64,000 bases of DNA from Brevundimonas sp. UBA5713 (GTDB lineage: Bacteria > Pseudomonadota > Alphaproteobacteria > Caulobacterales > Caulobacteraceae): the NCBI RefSeq assembly GCF_002419815.1, contig NZ_DIGV01000016.1:165023-229022 (forward strand). The letters run 5' to 3'. The notes below the pieces were generated by a model. That model was not told the DNA's origin. It ran no database searches and was given only the letters and a program-made list of their open reading frames with translations. Position 1 is the first letter of the stretch. Each line of letters begins with the position of its first letter. Of the stretch, positions 17,040 through 25,832 are shown one piece after another. The position numbers and the translations under genes were made by a program.

Positions 17040-17078
17040 AGGCCCGCCCTACCCTCTCGTTTTTGTTTCAACGCTAGA

Positions 17079-17113
17079 CCTCAGGCATGCCTCACGCTTC
17101 CCGCCTGAGGCAT
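17079..17113 (+). promoter_or_regulatory. leuS leader with alternative hairpins
   Basis: CCTCAGG (17079-17085) can pair with CCTGAGG (17104-17110). ATGCCTCA (17087-17094) can instead pair with TGAGGCAT (17106-17113). The two pairings exclude each other. Confidence 0.4.
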
Positions 17114-17128
17114 CGCTTAGGATTAGCC

Positions 17129-19708
17129 GTGGCCCGCTACGAGCCCAAAGTTACCGAACCTCGCCAACAGGCCCGCTGGGCCGACGCCAACGTCTTTACG
17201 GCTCCCAACGAGGATACCGGTCGCCCGAAATACTACGTCCTCGAGATGTTCCCCTATCCGTCGGGCAACATCCACATGGGCCACGCCCGCAACTATGTGA
17301 TGGGCGACGTCATCGCCCGCTGGAAGCGTGCGCAGGGCTTTGACGTGCTTCACCCGATGGGCTGGGACGCGTTCGGCATGCCAGCGGAAAACGCCGCCAT
17401 GGAGCGCGGCGTACATCCGGGCGACTGGACCTATTCCAACATCGACAACATGCGCTCGCAGCTGAAGCTGCTGGGCTTGTCGCTGGACTGGTCGCGCGAA
17501 TTCGCCACCTGTGATCCGGAATATTATGGCCAGCAACAGGCGTGGTTCCTGGAGCTGATGAAGCGTGGCCTCGTCTACCGCAAGGAAGGCACCGTCAACT
17601 GGGATCCGGTCGACAACACCGTTCTGGCCAATGAACAGGTGATCGACGGTCGCGGCTGGCGTTCGGGCGCTCTGGTCGAGAAGCGCAAGCTGACCCAGTG
17701 GTTCATCCGCATCACCGATTATGCTGATGACCTGATCGACGGCCTGAAGGAACTGGAAGGCCGCTGGCCCGACAAGGTCCGCCTGATGCAGGAAAACTGG
17801 ATCGGTCGCTCCAAGGGTCTGCAAATGACCTGGGCCTTCGCTGGCACCGCACCGGCTGGCTATGAAAACGGGGTGGAAATCTACACCACCCGTCCAGACA
17901 CCTTCTATGGGGCCTCCTTCGTGGGTCTGGCCCCTGACCACCCCATTTCCAAGCAACTGGCCGACGCTGACCCCAAGGTCGCCGATTTCGTCGCCGAGTG
18001 CCGCAAGGGGGGGGCCTCGCAAGCCGAGATCGAGCAGGCTGAAAAGATTGGCTTGGACACCGGCCTGAAGTGCGTACACCCGTTCACCGGCGAGGAAGTG
18101 CCGGTGTGGATCGCCAACTTCATCCTGTCGGAATACGGTACGGGTGCCATTTTCGCTTGTCCCGCCCACGACCAGCGCGACCTCGACTTCGCCCGCAAAT
18201 ACGGCCTTCCGGTCAAGGCTGTGGTGCGCCCGCACGATGCCGACGAGACCTTCGCCGTCGAGGACGAGGCCTATACGAGCCCCGGTGTCCTGTTCAACTC
18301 GGACTTCATGAATGGCATGGAGATCGAAGAGGCCAAGGCCGCTGCGATCGCCAAGATCGAAGAAGCCGGTTCGGGCAAGGGCACGACCATCTACCGTCTG
18401 CGCGACTGGGGCGTCAGCCGCCAGCGCTATTGGGGCTGCCCGATCCCGGTCATCCACTGTGAAGACTGTGGCGTGGTGCCGGTGCCTGCCGACCAGCTGC
18501 CGGTCGAGCTGCCCAAGGACGTGACGTTCGACGTGCCGGGCAACCCTCTGGACCGTCACCCGACGTGGAAACACGTCAACTGCCCGACCTGCGCCAAGCC
18601 CGCCCGCCGCGAGACCGATACGCTGGATACCTTCGTGGATTCCAGCTGGTATTTCGCGCGCTTTACCGATCCGAAGGCCTCGACGCCGATCAACAAGGAT
18701 GCCGCCAAGCGCTGGCTGCCGGTTGACCAGTATATCGGCGGCATCGAACACGCCGTGCTGCACCTGCTGTACGCCCGCTTCATCACCCGCGCCCTGTCGG
18801 ATGCGGGTCTGATGGACGTGAAGGAACCGTTCGCGGGTCTGTTCACCCAGGGCATGGTGGTCCACGAAACCTATTTCGACGGCCACGAGCCAAGCGGTAA
18901 GCCCAAATGGGTCGAGCCGACCGACGTCCAGATCGAGCATGTTGACGGCAAGCGCATCGCCCGCCGTCTCTCGACAGGTGCTGAAATCAGCATCGGCGAA
19001 GTCGAGAAGATGTCTAAGTCGAAGAAGAACGTCGTCGCCCCTGTCGACATCATCGAGACCTACGGCGTTGATGCAGGTCGCCTGTTCGTCCTGTCCGACA
19101 GCCCGCCGGAGCGTGACGTGCAATGGTCGACCGGCGGCGTTGAAGGGGCTTCGCGCTTCGTGCAGCGCGTCTGGAACGAATTTGACGCCTATGACGCCTC
19201 GGCTCCGGCCAATGCCGATGTTGACGCCAGCCTGATCCGCGAGACGCACAAGGCCATCAAGGCCGTGAGCGAAGGCATCGACAGCTTCCGCTTCAACTCG
19301 GCCATCGCCAAGCTGTATGCCTTCCTCGGTGTACTGAAAGACCACGCCAAGGCCGGCGGCGAAGCCCGCAAGGTCGCGCTTTCTGCACTAGCTCGTCTGG
19401 TCGCACCGTTCACGCCGCACCTGGCCGAGGAGGGCTGGACCCGTCTGGGCATGGACGGCATGGTCCTTGAGGCCGAGTGGCCGGTCTATGACGCCAAGCT
19501 GGCCGCGGACAATCAGGTCATCATGCCGGTGCAGATCGGCGGCAAGCGTCGCGGCGAAGTGCAAATGCCGCGCGGTGCCGATCAAGCGGATGTGGAAGCG
19601 GCAGCGCTCGCCAATCCGACCGTTAAGGCCTACCTTGAGACCAACAACCTGACGGTCCGCAAGGTGATTGTGGTGCCGGACCGCATTGTGAACCTGGTGG
19701 CCAACTGA
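17129..19708 (+). CDS. leuS: leucyl-tRNA synthetase
   Basis: Charges tRNA-Leu. The 859-residue class I enzyme has the HIGH-type motif HMGH (49-52), an editing CP1 domain with TTRPDTFYGASFVGLAPDHP, and KMSKS near residue 628. I start it at GTG 17129 (MARYEPKVTE), which has TAGGA 6-7 nt upstream; an in-frame ATG at 17087 would add fourteen unconserved residues inside a hairpin region. leuS-lptE-holA look like one operon: the leuS stop overlaps the lptE start by one base. Confidence 0.96.
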   Translation: MARYEPKVTEPRQQARWADANVFTAPNEDTGRPKYYVLEMFPYPSGNIHMGHARNYVMGDVIARWKRAQGFDVLHPMGWDAFGMPAENAAMERGVHPGDWTYSNIDNMRSQLKLLGLSLDWSREFATCDPEYYGQQQAWFLELMKRGLVYRKEGTVNWDPVDNTVLANEQVIDGRGWRSGALVEKRKLTQWFIRITDYADDLIDGLKELEGRWPDKVRLMQENWIGRSKGLQMTWAFAGTAPAGYENGVEIYTTRPDTFYGASFVGLAPDHPISKQLADADPKVADFVAECRKGGASQAEIEQAEKIGLDTGLKCVHPFTGEEVPVWIANFILSEYGTGAIFACPAHDQRDLDFARKYGLPVKAVVRPHDADETFAVEDEAYTSPGVLFNSDFMNGMEIEEAKAAAIAKIEEAGSGKGTTIYRLRDWGVSRQRYWGCPIPVIHCEDCGVVPVPADQLPVELPKDVTFDVPGNPLDRHPTWKHVNCPTCAKPARRETDTLDTFVDSSWYFARFTDPKASTPINKDAAKRWLPVDQYIGGIEHAVLHLLYARFITRALSDAGLMDVKEPFAGLFTQGMVVHETYFDGHEPSGKPKWVEPTDVQIEHVDGKRIARRLSTGAEISIGEVEKMSKSKKNVVAPVDIIETYGVDAGRLFVLSDSPPERDVQWSTGGVEGASRFVQRVWNEFDAYDASAPANADVDASLIRETHKAIKAVSEGIDSFRFNSAIAKLYAFLGVLKDHAKAGGEARKVALSALARLVAPFTPHLAEEGWTRLGMDGMVLEAEWPVYDAKLAADNQVIMPVQIGGKRRGEVQMPRGADQADVEAAALANPTVKAYLETNNLTVRKVIVVPDRIVNLVAN

Positions 19709-20202
19709 TGAAGCGCATCTTCCCCCTGTCTGTCCTCGCGGCTTCGGCTGTCATGCTGTCTGCCTGTGGGTTCACGCCCATCTATGGACAGACGGGGGAA
19801 GGTGCCATCGGTGGCCAACTGGCACAGATTGCTGTCAGCACCCCGGATGATCGCCTTGGCTATCGTCTTCGCGAGCAGCTTGAGGATGCCTTTGGCCGCA
19901 ACCCGGCCCTGCCGGTGCAATACCGTCTGCAGGCCGAGGTGGAGCAGTCGCGTCTGCCGCTGGGTCGCCGCATCGACGATACAGCCACCCGCTATCAGCT
20001 GACGGTGACGGCCAAATGGTCGCTCACCCCTGTAGCGGGCGGAGAGCCCATCAAGGGCGAGCGTACCACCACCACCACCTATGCCTCCGCAGACCAACCC
20101 TATGCGGCTATTGCGGCCCAGCAGGACGGCGAAGACCGCGCCGCCGCCGATCTGGCCCGTCTGATCCGGATGGACCTGATGCGCGTGCTGGCGGCCCGCT
20201 GA
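19708..20202 (+). CDS. lptE: LPS-assembly lipoprotein LptE
   Basis: A 164-residue outer-membrane lipoprotein that plugs the LptD barrel in lipopolysaccharide export. The signal peptide ends in the lipobox LSAC at Cys20, followed by GFTPIYG, the usual alphaproteobacterial LptE start. The rest is weakly conserved, as is normal for the family. It overlaps the end of leuS by one base (TGATG) and is followed by holA 19 bp later, the common arrangement in this group. Confidence 0.88.
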   Translation: MKRIFPLSVLAASAVMLSACGFTPIYGQTGEGAIGGQLAQIAVSTPDDRLGYRLREQLEDAFGRNPALPVQYRLQAEVEQSRLPLGRRIDDTATRYQLTVTAKWSLTPVAGGEPIKGERTTTTTYASADQPYAAIAAQQDGEDRAAADLARLIRMDLMRVLAAR

Positions 20203-20221
20203 GCCTTAAGGAGAGCGCCGC

Positions 20222-21274
20222 GTGATCCTCTCCAAGCGGCCTGAAATCGAACGGTTTCTGAAGGCCCCCGACGCACACATCCGCGTCGCCCTGATCCATG
20301 GCAAGGACCGTTCGGGCGTGGCCGAGCGGGCCGTGGCCCTGTGCAAGACAGTGACGCCGGATCTGAATGATCCGTTCAACGTCACTGTGCTGACGGAATC
20401 CGATATCGAAGCCGATCCGATCAAGCTGGAAGAGGCGCTGACGGCCTTGTCCATGCTGGGTGATCGCCGCCTGATCCGCGTGCGTCTTGGCGATCCCAAG
20501 GCCAGCGTGGACAAGGCTGTTGCCGCCGCCGCCACCGCCCATGCCGAGGGCCAGTATAATCCAGACGCGTTGCTGGTCATCGAAGCGGGCGCTCTGGGCC
20601 GTGAATCCACGCTTCGAAAAGCCACTGAAAAAGCCAGCGGGGCCGCTGCCATCGCCTGTTACGAGGACGAGGTCGGCGACGTGGCCCGCATGACGCGAGA
20701 AGCCTTGGCCGCAGAAAAGGTCAGCCTGTCTTCGGATGCTCTGGACCGGTTTGTCGCCCGCCTACCCCGCGAACGCGGCCTGATGCGTCAGGAGATCGAG
20801 CGGCTGGTCCTCTATATCGGTCCGGGCTCAGGCCGCACCATCGATCTGGAAGAGCTGGAAAAGCATCTGGGCGTCGAACCGGACGCTTCCCTATCCGACG
20901 CCGCTCTCCAGGCGTTTGGAGGCCGCGCAGGGCCTGCGCAATCGGGCCTGAGGCGCGCTCTAGCCGAGGGCGAAAGCGCCGTCATGGCCGTGCGCATGGT
21001 GTCCATGCACCTCGCAAAATTACGCCGGATCAATGTGTTACAGGCCGCTGGCCAAGGGGCCAAAGAGGCCGCCAAGGCCGCAGGCGTGTTCTGGAAACAG
21101 GAAGCCGAAATGCTGCGTCAGGCGCGGAGCTGGAAGCTGGAAGCGCTCGACGAAGTCCTGCAAAGCGTCAACACGGCCGATGTCGCTACCAAGACAACCG
21201 GCATGCCCGAGCATTTGATTGCCGAGCGCCTGCTGCTGGAGATCTCCGCCCGCGCGCGCCGGATGGGGCTTTAG
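20222..21274 (+). CDS. holA: DNA polymerase III delta subunit
   Basis: A 350-residue clamp-loader subunit that opens the beta clamp. The N-terminal AAA-like fold shows VALIHGKDRSGVAERA; the central FVARLPRERGLMRQEIERLVLYIG and the C-terminal collar helices are also recognisable. The start is GTG 20222, supported by AAGGAG (20208-20213) 8 nt upstream. Its TAG stop overlaps the stop of the convergent small gene (TTAG at 21271-21274). Confidence 0.92.
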   Translation: MILSKRPEIERFLKAPDAHIRVALIHGKDRSGVAERAVALCKTVTPDLNDPFNVTVLTESDIEADPIKLEEALTALSMLGDRRLIRVRLGDPKASVDKAVAAAATAHAEGQYNPDALLVIEAGALGRESTLRKATEKASGAAAIACYEDEVGDVARMTREALAAEKVSLSSDALDRFVARLPRERGLMRQEIERLVLYIGPGSGRTIDLEELEKHLGVEPDASLSDAALQAFGGRAGPAQSGLRRALAEGESAVMAVRMVSMHLAKLRRINVLQAAGQGAKEAAKAAGVFWKQEAEMLRQARSWKLEALDEVLQSVNTADVATKTTGMPEHLIAERLLLEISARARRMGL

Positions 21275-21462
21275 CCGCGGTGTGACATGCGGCGGAAGGC
21301 TGGCTTATTCAGTGCTGCCGCTTCTCTTTGTAGCTGTTTTTCAAGGGATTTTGCGTCCATGCCCTTGCCCACGCCCGTGCCACCGGCCTTGGCCGCCTTT
21401 TTGGCTTCCAGCGCACGACGCATGGACTCAGCGAGGGGAGTTTTGGGGGCGTTGTCAGTCAT
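21271..21462 (-). CDS. conserved-looking small basic protein
   Basis: Sixty-three residues from ATG 21462 (GGGG 6 nt upstream): lysine/alanine-rich, then KQLQREAAALNKPAFRRMSHRG. I recall no named family. The composition suggests a small cytoplasmic, possibly nucleic-acid-binding protein (inference). An upstream ATG at 21510 is in frame but poorly placed. It lies directly behind parB on the same strand (49-bp gap) and ends inside the holA stop codon. Confidence 0.6.
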   Translation of the reverse strand: MTDNAPKTPLAESMRRALEAKKAAKAGGTGVGKGMDAKSLEKQLQREAAALNKPAFRRMSHRG

Positions 21463-21481
21463 GAACGACCCCATAGCATAA

Positions 21482-21499
21482 CGGGCCCCGAAAGGCCCG
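21482..21499 (-). terminator. possible weak terminator after parB
   Basis: CGGGCC/GGCCCG 6-bp stem with a CCGAAA loop, 12 bp after the parB stop. No T-run. Confidence 0.3.
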
Positions 21500-21511
21500 C
21501 CTGCGATCACA

Positions 21512-22399
21512 TCAGTTGCGCATCAGACGGCGGCAAAGCTCGTCCAACTGTTCCAGCGTCTGATAGCCGATGGTCAATGCGCCCTTCCCGCCCTTGTCCA
21601 GCAGAGCGACCTTCAAGCCGAGAGCATCCGAAAGGTCTTGCTCAAGGGCTGCGATATCGGCTGCGCCTTCATTATTGAAGGCCGCCTGCGGTTTGGACGG
21701 TTTGGGGCCTTCTGCCGACTTGCGGGCCAGCATTTCGGTCTGACGAACATTCAGGCCCTTGGAGATGATCTCTTCGGCCAATTCTTCGGGGTTCGGGGCC
21801 GTGATCAGAGCGCGGGCGTGACCGGCCGTCAGGCGGCCATGCACCACATGTTCACGCACGGCGGGCGGCAGTTGCAGCAAACGCAGCGTATTGGCCACGT
21901 GCGAGCGGCTTTTGCCGACAACGCCCGCTACCGCATCTTGCGTCCGTCCGAACTTTTCCATCAGTTGGGCGTAGGCGTTGGCCTCTTCCATCGGGTTCAG
22001 GTCGGCGCGCTGAACGTTTTCGATGATGCCGACTTCCAGCACCTCGACATCATCCATTTCGCGCACAACGACCGGCACCTGGGTGACGCGGGCGGCCTGC
22101 GCCGCGCGCCAGCGGCGCTCACCGGCGATGATTTGATAGACCCCCTTCTCGCCCGGTTGCGGACGCACGAGGATAGGCAGCAGAACGCCTTTGTCGCGAA
22201 TAGAGGCCGTCAGCTCGTCCAGATCTTCCTTGCGGAACACCTTACGCGGCTGATCGGGGTTGGCTTTCAGGTTCTCGATCGGCACACGCTGAACGCCCGC
22301 AGGCGCGGACGAGGTCGCGTCAACGGCCACTGCCTCTTGAGCGTTTTCACCCAGAAGGGCCGAAAGGCCCCGTCCCAAACCGCGCTGACGTTCAGACAA
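21512..22399 (-). CDS. parB: chromosome-partitioning CTPase ParB
   Basis: Binds parS, loads as a CTP-dependent DNA clamp, spreads, and segregates the origin with ParA. The 295-residue protein has the ParA-stimulating LGRGLSALLG at residues 8-17, the CTP-binding GERRWRA motif at 93-99 with ENVQRADLNPMEEA following, a helix-turn-helix at about 154-175 (RTQDAVAGVVGKSRSHVANTL), and a C-terminal dimerisation domain. It lies 30 bp after parA on the same strand. At least five candidate target sites are in this window. Confidence 0.97.
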   Translation of the reverse strand: MSERQRGLGRGLSALLGENAQEAVAVDATSSAPAGVQRVPIENLKANPDQPRKVFRKEDLDELTASIRDKGVLLPILVRPQPGEKGVYQIIAGERRWRAAQAARVTQVPVVVREMDDVEVLEVGIIENVQRADLNPMEEANAYAQLMEKFGRTQDAVAGVVGKSRSHVANTLRLLQLPPAVREHVVHGRLTAGHARALITAPNPEELAEEIISKGLNVRQTEMLARKSAEGPKPSKPQAAFNNEGAADIAALEQDLSDALGLKVALLDKGGKGALTIGYQTLEQLDELCRRLMRN

Positions 22400-22429
22400 G
22401 ATACGGATTCCGTTTCAGTTTTTACTCGG

Positions 22430-23248
22430 TTAGGCCGCGACGGCCTGTCGGCGCTGGCGCTCACGCGCCACCACTTCACGCGCCAGTTTCAAATAGGCCT
22501 GGCTGCCTGCACATTTCAGATCGTAGATCAGCGCAGGCTTGCCGTAGGACGGTGCCTCAGACACGCGCACATTGCGCGGGATCACACTTTCATAAACCTT
22601 GTCGCCAAAGTGGGCGCGCACATCGGCGGCCACCTGCCCCGATAGGGCGTTACGGCGATCATACATGGTCAAAACAAGACCTTGAATTTCCAGCGTCGGG
22701 TTCAGGTTCTGCTTCACCATGTCGATGGTGCGCATCAGTTGTGTCAGACCTTCCAGCGCAAAAAACTCGCACTGCAACGGGACCAAAACCGCATCGGCGG
22801 CCGCCATGGCATTCAGCGTGAGCAAGTTCAGAGACGGCGGACAGTCGATCAGCACATAATCGAACTTGCTCTCGCCCCCCGATCCTTGCGCCTCCAGTGC
22901 ATCGCGCAGTCGGTATGACCGGCGGTCTGCCTGACTGAGTTCGATCTCTACGCCCGACATATCGGGGTCCGAGGTCACGATGTAGAGCCCTGGCACGGCC
23001 GTTTCGACGGCAGTTTCGTCAATCGGGCGACCATCGACAATAACGTCATAGATGGTCACGCGACGCGTTTCACGTGGAACACCCAGACCGGTCGAGGCAT
23101 TGCCCTGCGGGTCCATATCCACGATCAGCACCTTTTCGCCGATCGCGGCCAAAGCTGTACCCAGATTGATGGCCGTCGTGGTCTTACCCACGCCGCCCTT
23201 CTGGTTCGATACCGCAAGGACGCGGGTCGTTTTCGGTTTATCGGACAC
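22430..23248 (-). CDS. parA: chromosome-partitioning ATPase ParA
   Basis: A 272-residue deviant-Walker ATPase that pulls ParB-parS complexes across the nucleoid. Walker A KGGVGKTT is at residues 17-24, switch I IVDMDPQGNAS follows, and DYVLIDCPPSL is Walker B. The start is GTG 23248 (MSDKPKTTRVLAVSNQ), with GGGGAG 8 nt upstream; it overlaps the end of rsmG by 11 bp, so the two are translated from one message. A 14/16 parS-like site lies inside the gene at 23066-23081. Confidence 0.97.
   Translation of the reverse strand: MSDKPKTTRVLAVSNQKGGVGKTTTAINLGTALAAIGEKVLIVDMDPQGNASTGLGVPRETRRVTIYDVIVDGRPIDETAVETAVPGLYIVTSDPDMSGVEIELSQADRRSYRLRDALEAQGSGGESKFDYVLIDCPPSLNLLTLNAMAAADAVLVPLQCEFFALEGLTQLMRTIDMVKQNLNPTLEIQGLVLTMYDRRNALSGQVAADVRAHFGDKVYESVIPRNVRVSEAPSYGKPALIYDLKCAGSQAYLKLAREVVARERQRRQAVAA
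23066..23081. promoter_or_regulatory. parS-like site 2 (14/16, in parA)
   Basis: CGTTTCACGTGGAACA, two mismatches to the 16-bp consensus. Confidence 0.55.
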
Positions 23249-23855
23249 GACGCAAACTCCCCACTGAGACGATACGGCCACGCGGATCACTGCGCGAGAC
23301 TTCCAGATTGGAGTCAAAATGCCAGACACGGGCCGCTTCTTTCAACTCAGCTTCGGCTTTCTCGCCCTTGAGGAACAGGCCTTTTGCACCGCGTTGGAAG
23401 TAGGGCTGTGCATAACCCAGTAATTTCTCCATAGCCGCCACAGCACGTGCGGTAACGATCTCGACCTTCACCTGCTGCTCCTCGGCACGGCCATTGATGA
23501 CGGTCGCAGGCAAACCCAGCGCATCAACGATCGTCTGAAGGAAGCGGCAGCGCTTGCCCAGAGAGTCGATCAGCCAGACGTGCGCCCCTTCCCGTCCCTT
23601 TAGCATGATCGCCAGCACGACGCCGGGGAAGCCTGCGCCTGCCCCCAGATCAGCCCAGGTCTTGGCTTCGGGTTCAATGGACAACAGCTGGGCGCTGTCC
23701 CACGCATGCCGGTTCCAAAAATCAGGAATTGTGTCCGGACCCACCAGATTCATCACCTGATTGGCCTCGGTCAGCATGTCGAGGAAAGTTTTCAGATCAG
23801 CGATCTGGGTGTCGGTTGCGCCGGTCTGCGCGCGGAACTGGGCGATAGGGTCCAT
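23238..23855 (-). CDS. rsmG: 16S rRNA (guanine-N7) methyltransferase RsmG
   Basis: Methylates G527 of 16S rRNA. The 205-residue SAM-dependent enzyme shows LVGPDTIPDFWNRHAWDSAQLL, the SAM motif WADLGAGAGFPGVVLAI and VTARAVAAMEKLL. It sits 12 bp after mnmG and overlaps parA, in the classic mnmG-rsmG-parA-parB order of origin regions. Confidence 0.95.
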   Translation of the reverse strand: MDPIAQFRAQTGATDTQIADLKTFLDMLTEANQVMNLVGPDTIPDFWNRHAWDSAQLLSIEPEAKTWADLGAGAGFPGVVLAIMLKGREGAHVWLIDSLGKRCRFLQTIVDALGLPATVINGRAEEQQVKVEIVTARAVAAMEKLLGYAQPYFQRGAKGLFLKGEKAEAELKEAARVWHFDSNLEVSRSDPRGRIVSVGSLRRVR

Positions 23856-23867
23856 AGGATTCCGCTC

Positions 23868-25763
23868 TTAGGCGACGACAGTTTGCAGATCGGCTTGCAG
23901 CGAGGCTGCCTTTTTGACGTGCGCGAGCAAGGCCGTCAAAGCCCCTGGCGTCATGCCTTCGATACGGCCCGCCTGCCCCAGGGTCTGCGGGCGCACCATC
24001 GACAGCTTCTCGCGCACTTCATTGGACAGGGCTCCGATAGCCGAATAGTCGAGATCGGCAGGCAGTTTCAGCCCCTCTTCACGACGCAAGGCCTCGGCGT
24101 CCTGCACCTGACGATCCAGATAGCCGGCATAGACGGCGTCAATCTCAACCTGCTCGCGGACGGCGGGTGTCCAGCCCGCTATCTCGGGCACCACGCTGAC
24201 GAAATGTTCCAGAGACACGTCGGGGAAGGACAGCAAATCGCGTATCGAGCGGCGCTGACCATCGGCGTTGACAGTGATGCCAAGTGCACCCGCCTCTTTG
24301 GGCGTAAACAGCGTTTCACGTGAAACACGGTTCGCCGAGTATAACCGGTCAGCCTTCTCGAGCCATACTTTCTCGCGATCGGTACCCACAACACCGGCTT
24401 TGATACCCAGCGGCGTCAGGCGGATATCGGCATTGTCGGCGCGCAGGGTCAGACGATATTCGGCGCGGCTGGTGAACATGCGATACGGTTCGGTGACCCC
24501 GCGGGTCACCAGATCATCGATCATCACGCCGATATAGGCTTCGTCGCGACCAAAGATCACGGCGTCATTGCCTGCGGCATGACGGGCAGCGTTCAGGCCC
24601 GCAATCAGGCCTTGGGCTCCTGCTTCTTCATAACCGGTCGTGCCATTGATCTGGCCCGCCAAATAGAGGCCCGGACGTTTCTTGACTTCCAGCGCAGGGG
24701 TCAGTTCACGCGGATCGACATAGTCATATTCAATGGCATAGCCGAAGCGGAAGACTTCGACGCTCTCAAGCCCCGGCATGGTGCGCAGGAACGCCATCTG
24801 CGTGGCGTCCGAAACCGAGGTCGAAATGCCATTCGGATAAACCGTCGGATCGTCCAGACCTTCCGGCTCGAGAAAGACCTGATGGCTCGTCTTGTCGGCG
24901 AACCGGACGACTTTGTCTTCGATAGACGGGCAATAGCGGGGACCACGACCCGACAAACGACCCCCATAGACAGCGCTTTCGCCGAGGTTGTCGGCAATGA
25001 TGCGATGGGTCTCTTCGGTCGTGTGGGTAATGCCACACGCGATCTGCGGCACTTCGATTTTGTCGGTCAGGAAGGAAAACGGCACCGGCTGATCGTCAGC
25101 CTGCTGCATCTCCAAACGGTCCCAAGCAATCGTACGGCCATCCAAACGCGCGGGTGTACCGGTCTTCAAGCGACCCATCATTAGATCCGCCGCATGCAGA
25201 TCAGCGGCCAGACCGGTTGACGGTTCCTCGCCGTGGCGGCCCGCAGGAATGCGCAGGTCACCGCGATGGATTACGCCATTCAGGAAGGTGCCTGTAGTCA
25301 AAACCACGGCCCCTGCCCTAAGGGTTTCACCCGCGGCAGTCGTCACGCCGACCACGCGGTCACCATTCAGGATCAGACCTTCGGCCGTGCCAGCCATCAG
25401 GGTCAGGTTCGGGTAATCTGCCAACTCAGCCTGCATAGCTTCGCGGTAAAGCTTGCGGTCGATCTGGCTGCGCGGGCCGCGCACAGCCGCCCCCTTGGAA
25501 CGATTAAGCAGACGGAACTGGATGCCCGACCTGTCGCCGAGACGCGCCATGACGCCATCGAGGGCGTCGATCTCGCGCACGAGGTGGCCCTTACCCAGAC
25601 CGCCGATGGCCGGATTACAGCTCATCTCGCCGATGGTTTCGAGCTTCTGGCTCAACAGCACGGTGCGCGCACCAAAGCGAGCCGCTGCCGTGGCGGCTTC
25701 ACAACCAGCATGGCCACCGCCGATGACGATGACGTCGAAATGGTAATCCGGGGTCGAACTCAT
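23868..25763 (-). CDS. mnmG: tRNA uridine modification enzyme MnmG
   Basis: With MnmE, installs 5-carboxymethylaminomethyl (or taurinomethyl-like) groups on U34 of tRNA wobble positions, using FAD and methylene-THF. The FAD motif VIVIGGGHAGCEAA lies at residues 11-24 of the 631-residue product, with the two family signatures GPRYCPSIEDKVVRF and GQINGTTGYEEA. The start is uncertain: ATG 25763 (MSSTPDYHFD) matches homologues best, while ATGs at 25781 and 25814 are possible. A parS site lies inside the gene and another just upstream. Confidence 0.95.
   Translation of the reverse strand: MSSTPDYHFDVIVIGGGHAGCEAATAAARFGARTVLLSQKLETIGEMSCNPAIGGLGKGHLVREIDALDGVMARLGDRSGIQFRLLNRSKGAAVRGPRSQIDRKLYREAMQAELADYPNLTLMAGTAEGLILNGDRVVGVTTAAGETLRAGAVVLTTGTFLNGVIHRGDLRIPAGRHGEEPSTGLAADLHAADLMMGRLKTGTPARLDGRTIAWDRLEMQQADDQPVPFSFLTDKIEVPQIACGITHTTEETHRIIADNLGESAVYGGRLSGRGPRYCPSIEDKVVRFADKTSHQVFLEPEGLDDPTVYPNGISTSVSDATQMAFLRTMPGLESVEVFRFGYAIEYDYVDPRELTPALEVKKRPGLYLAGQINGTTGYEEAGAQGLIAGLNAARHAAGNDAVIFGRDEAYIGVMIDDLVTRGVTEPYRMFTSRAEYRLTLRADNADIRLTPLGIKAGVVGTDREKVWLEKADRLYSANRVSRETLFTPKEAGALGITVNADGQRRSIRDLLSFPDVSLEHFVSVVPEIAGWTPAVREQVEIDAVYAGYLDRQVQDAEALRREEGLKLPADLDYSAIGALSNEVREKLSMVRPQTLGQAGRIEGMTPGALTALLAHVKKAASLQADLQTVVA
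24312..24327. promoter_or_regulatory. parS site 3 (15/16, in mnmG)
   Basis: CGTTTCACGTGAAACA, one mismatch to the consensus. Confidence 0.8.
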
Positions 25764-25814
25764 GCGGTTCACATAGTGCATCCGGCGGCAAATCTCTACC
25801 GCCCGAAGCATCAC

Positions 25815-25830
25815 GGTTTCACGTGAAACC
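25815..25830. promoter_or_regulatory. parS site 4 (14/16, between mnmE and mnmG)
   Basis: GGTTTCACGTGAAACC, a perfect palindrome with both end bases changed from the consensus. Confidence 0.7.
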
Positions 25831-25832
25831 GC

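Noticed and set aside
17123..19345. 740-codon open frame on the minus strand across leuS
   Set aside because: It mirrors leuS exactly in extent and has no recognisable domains; high G+C at third positions keeps the antisense frame open.
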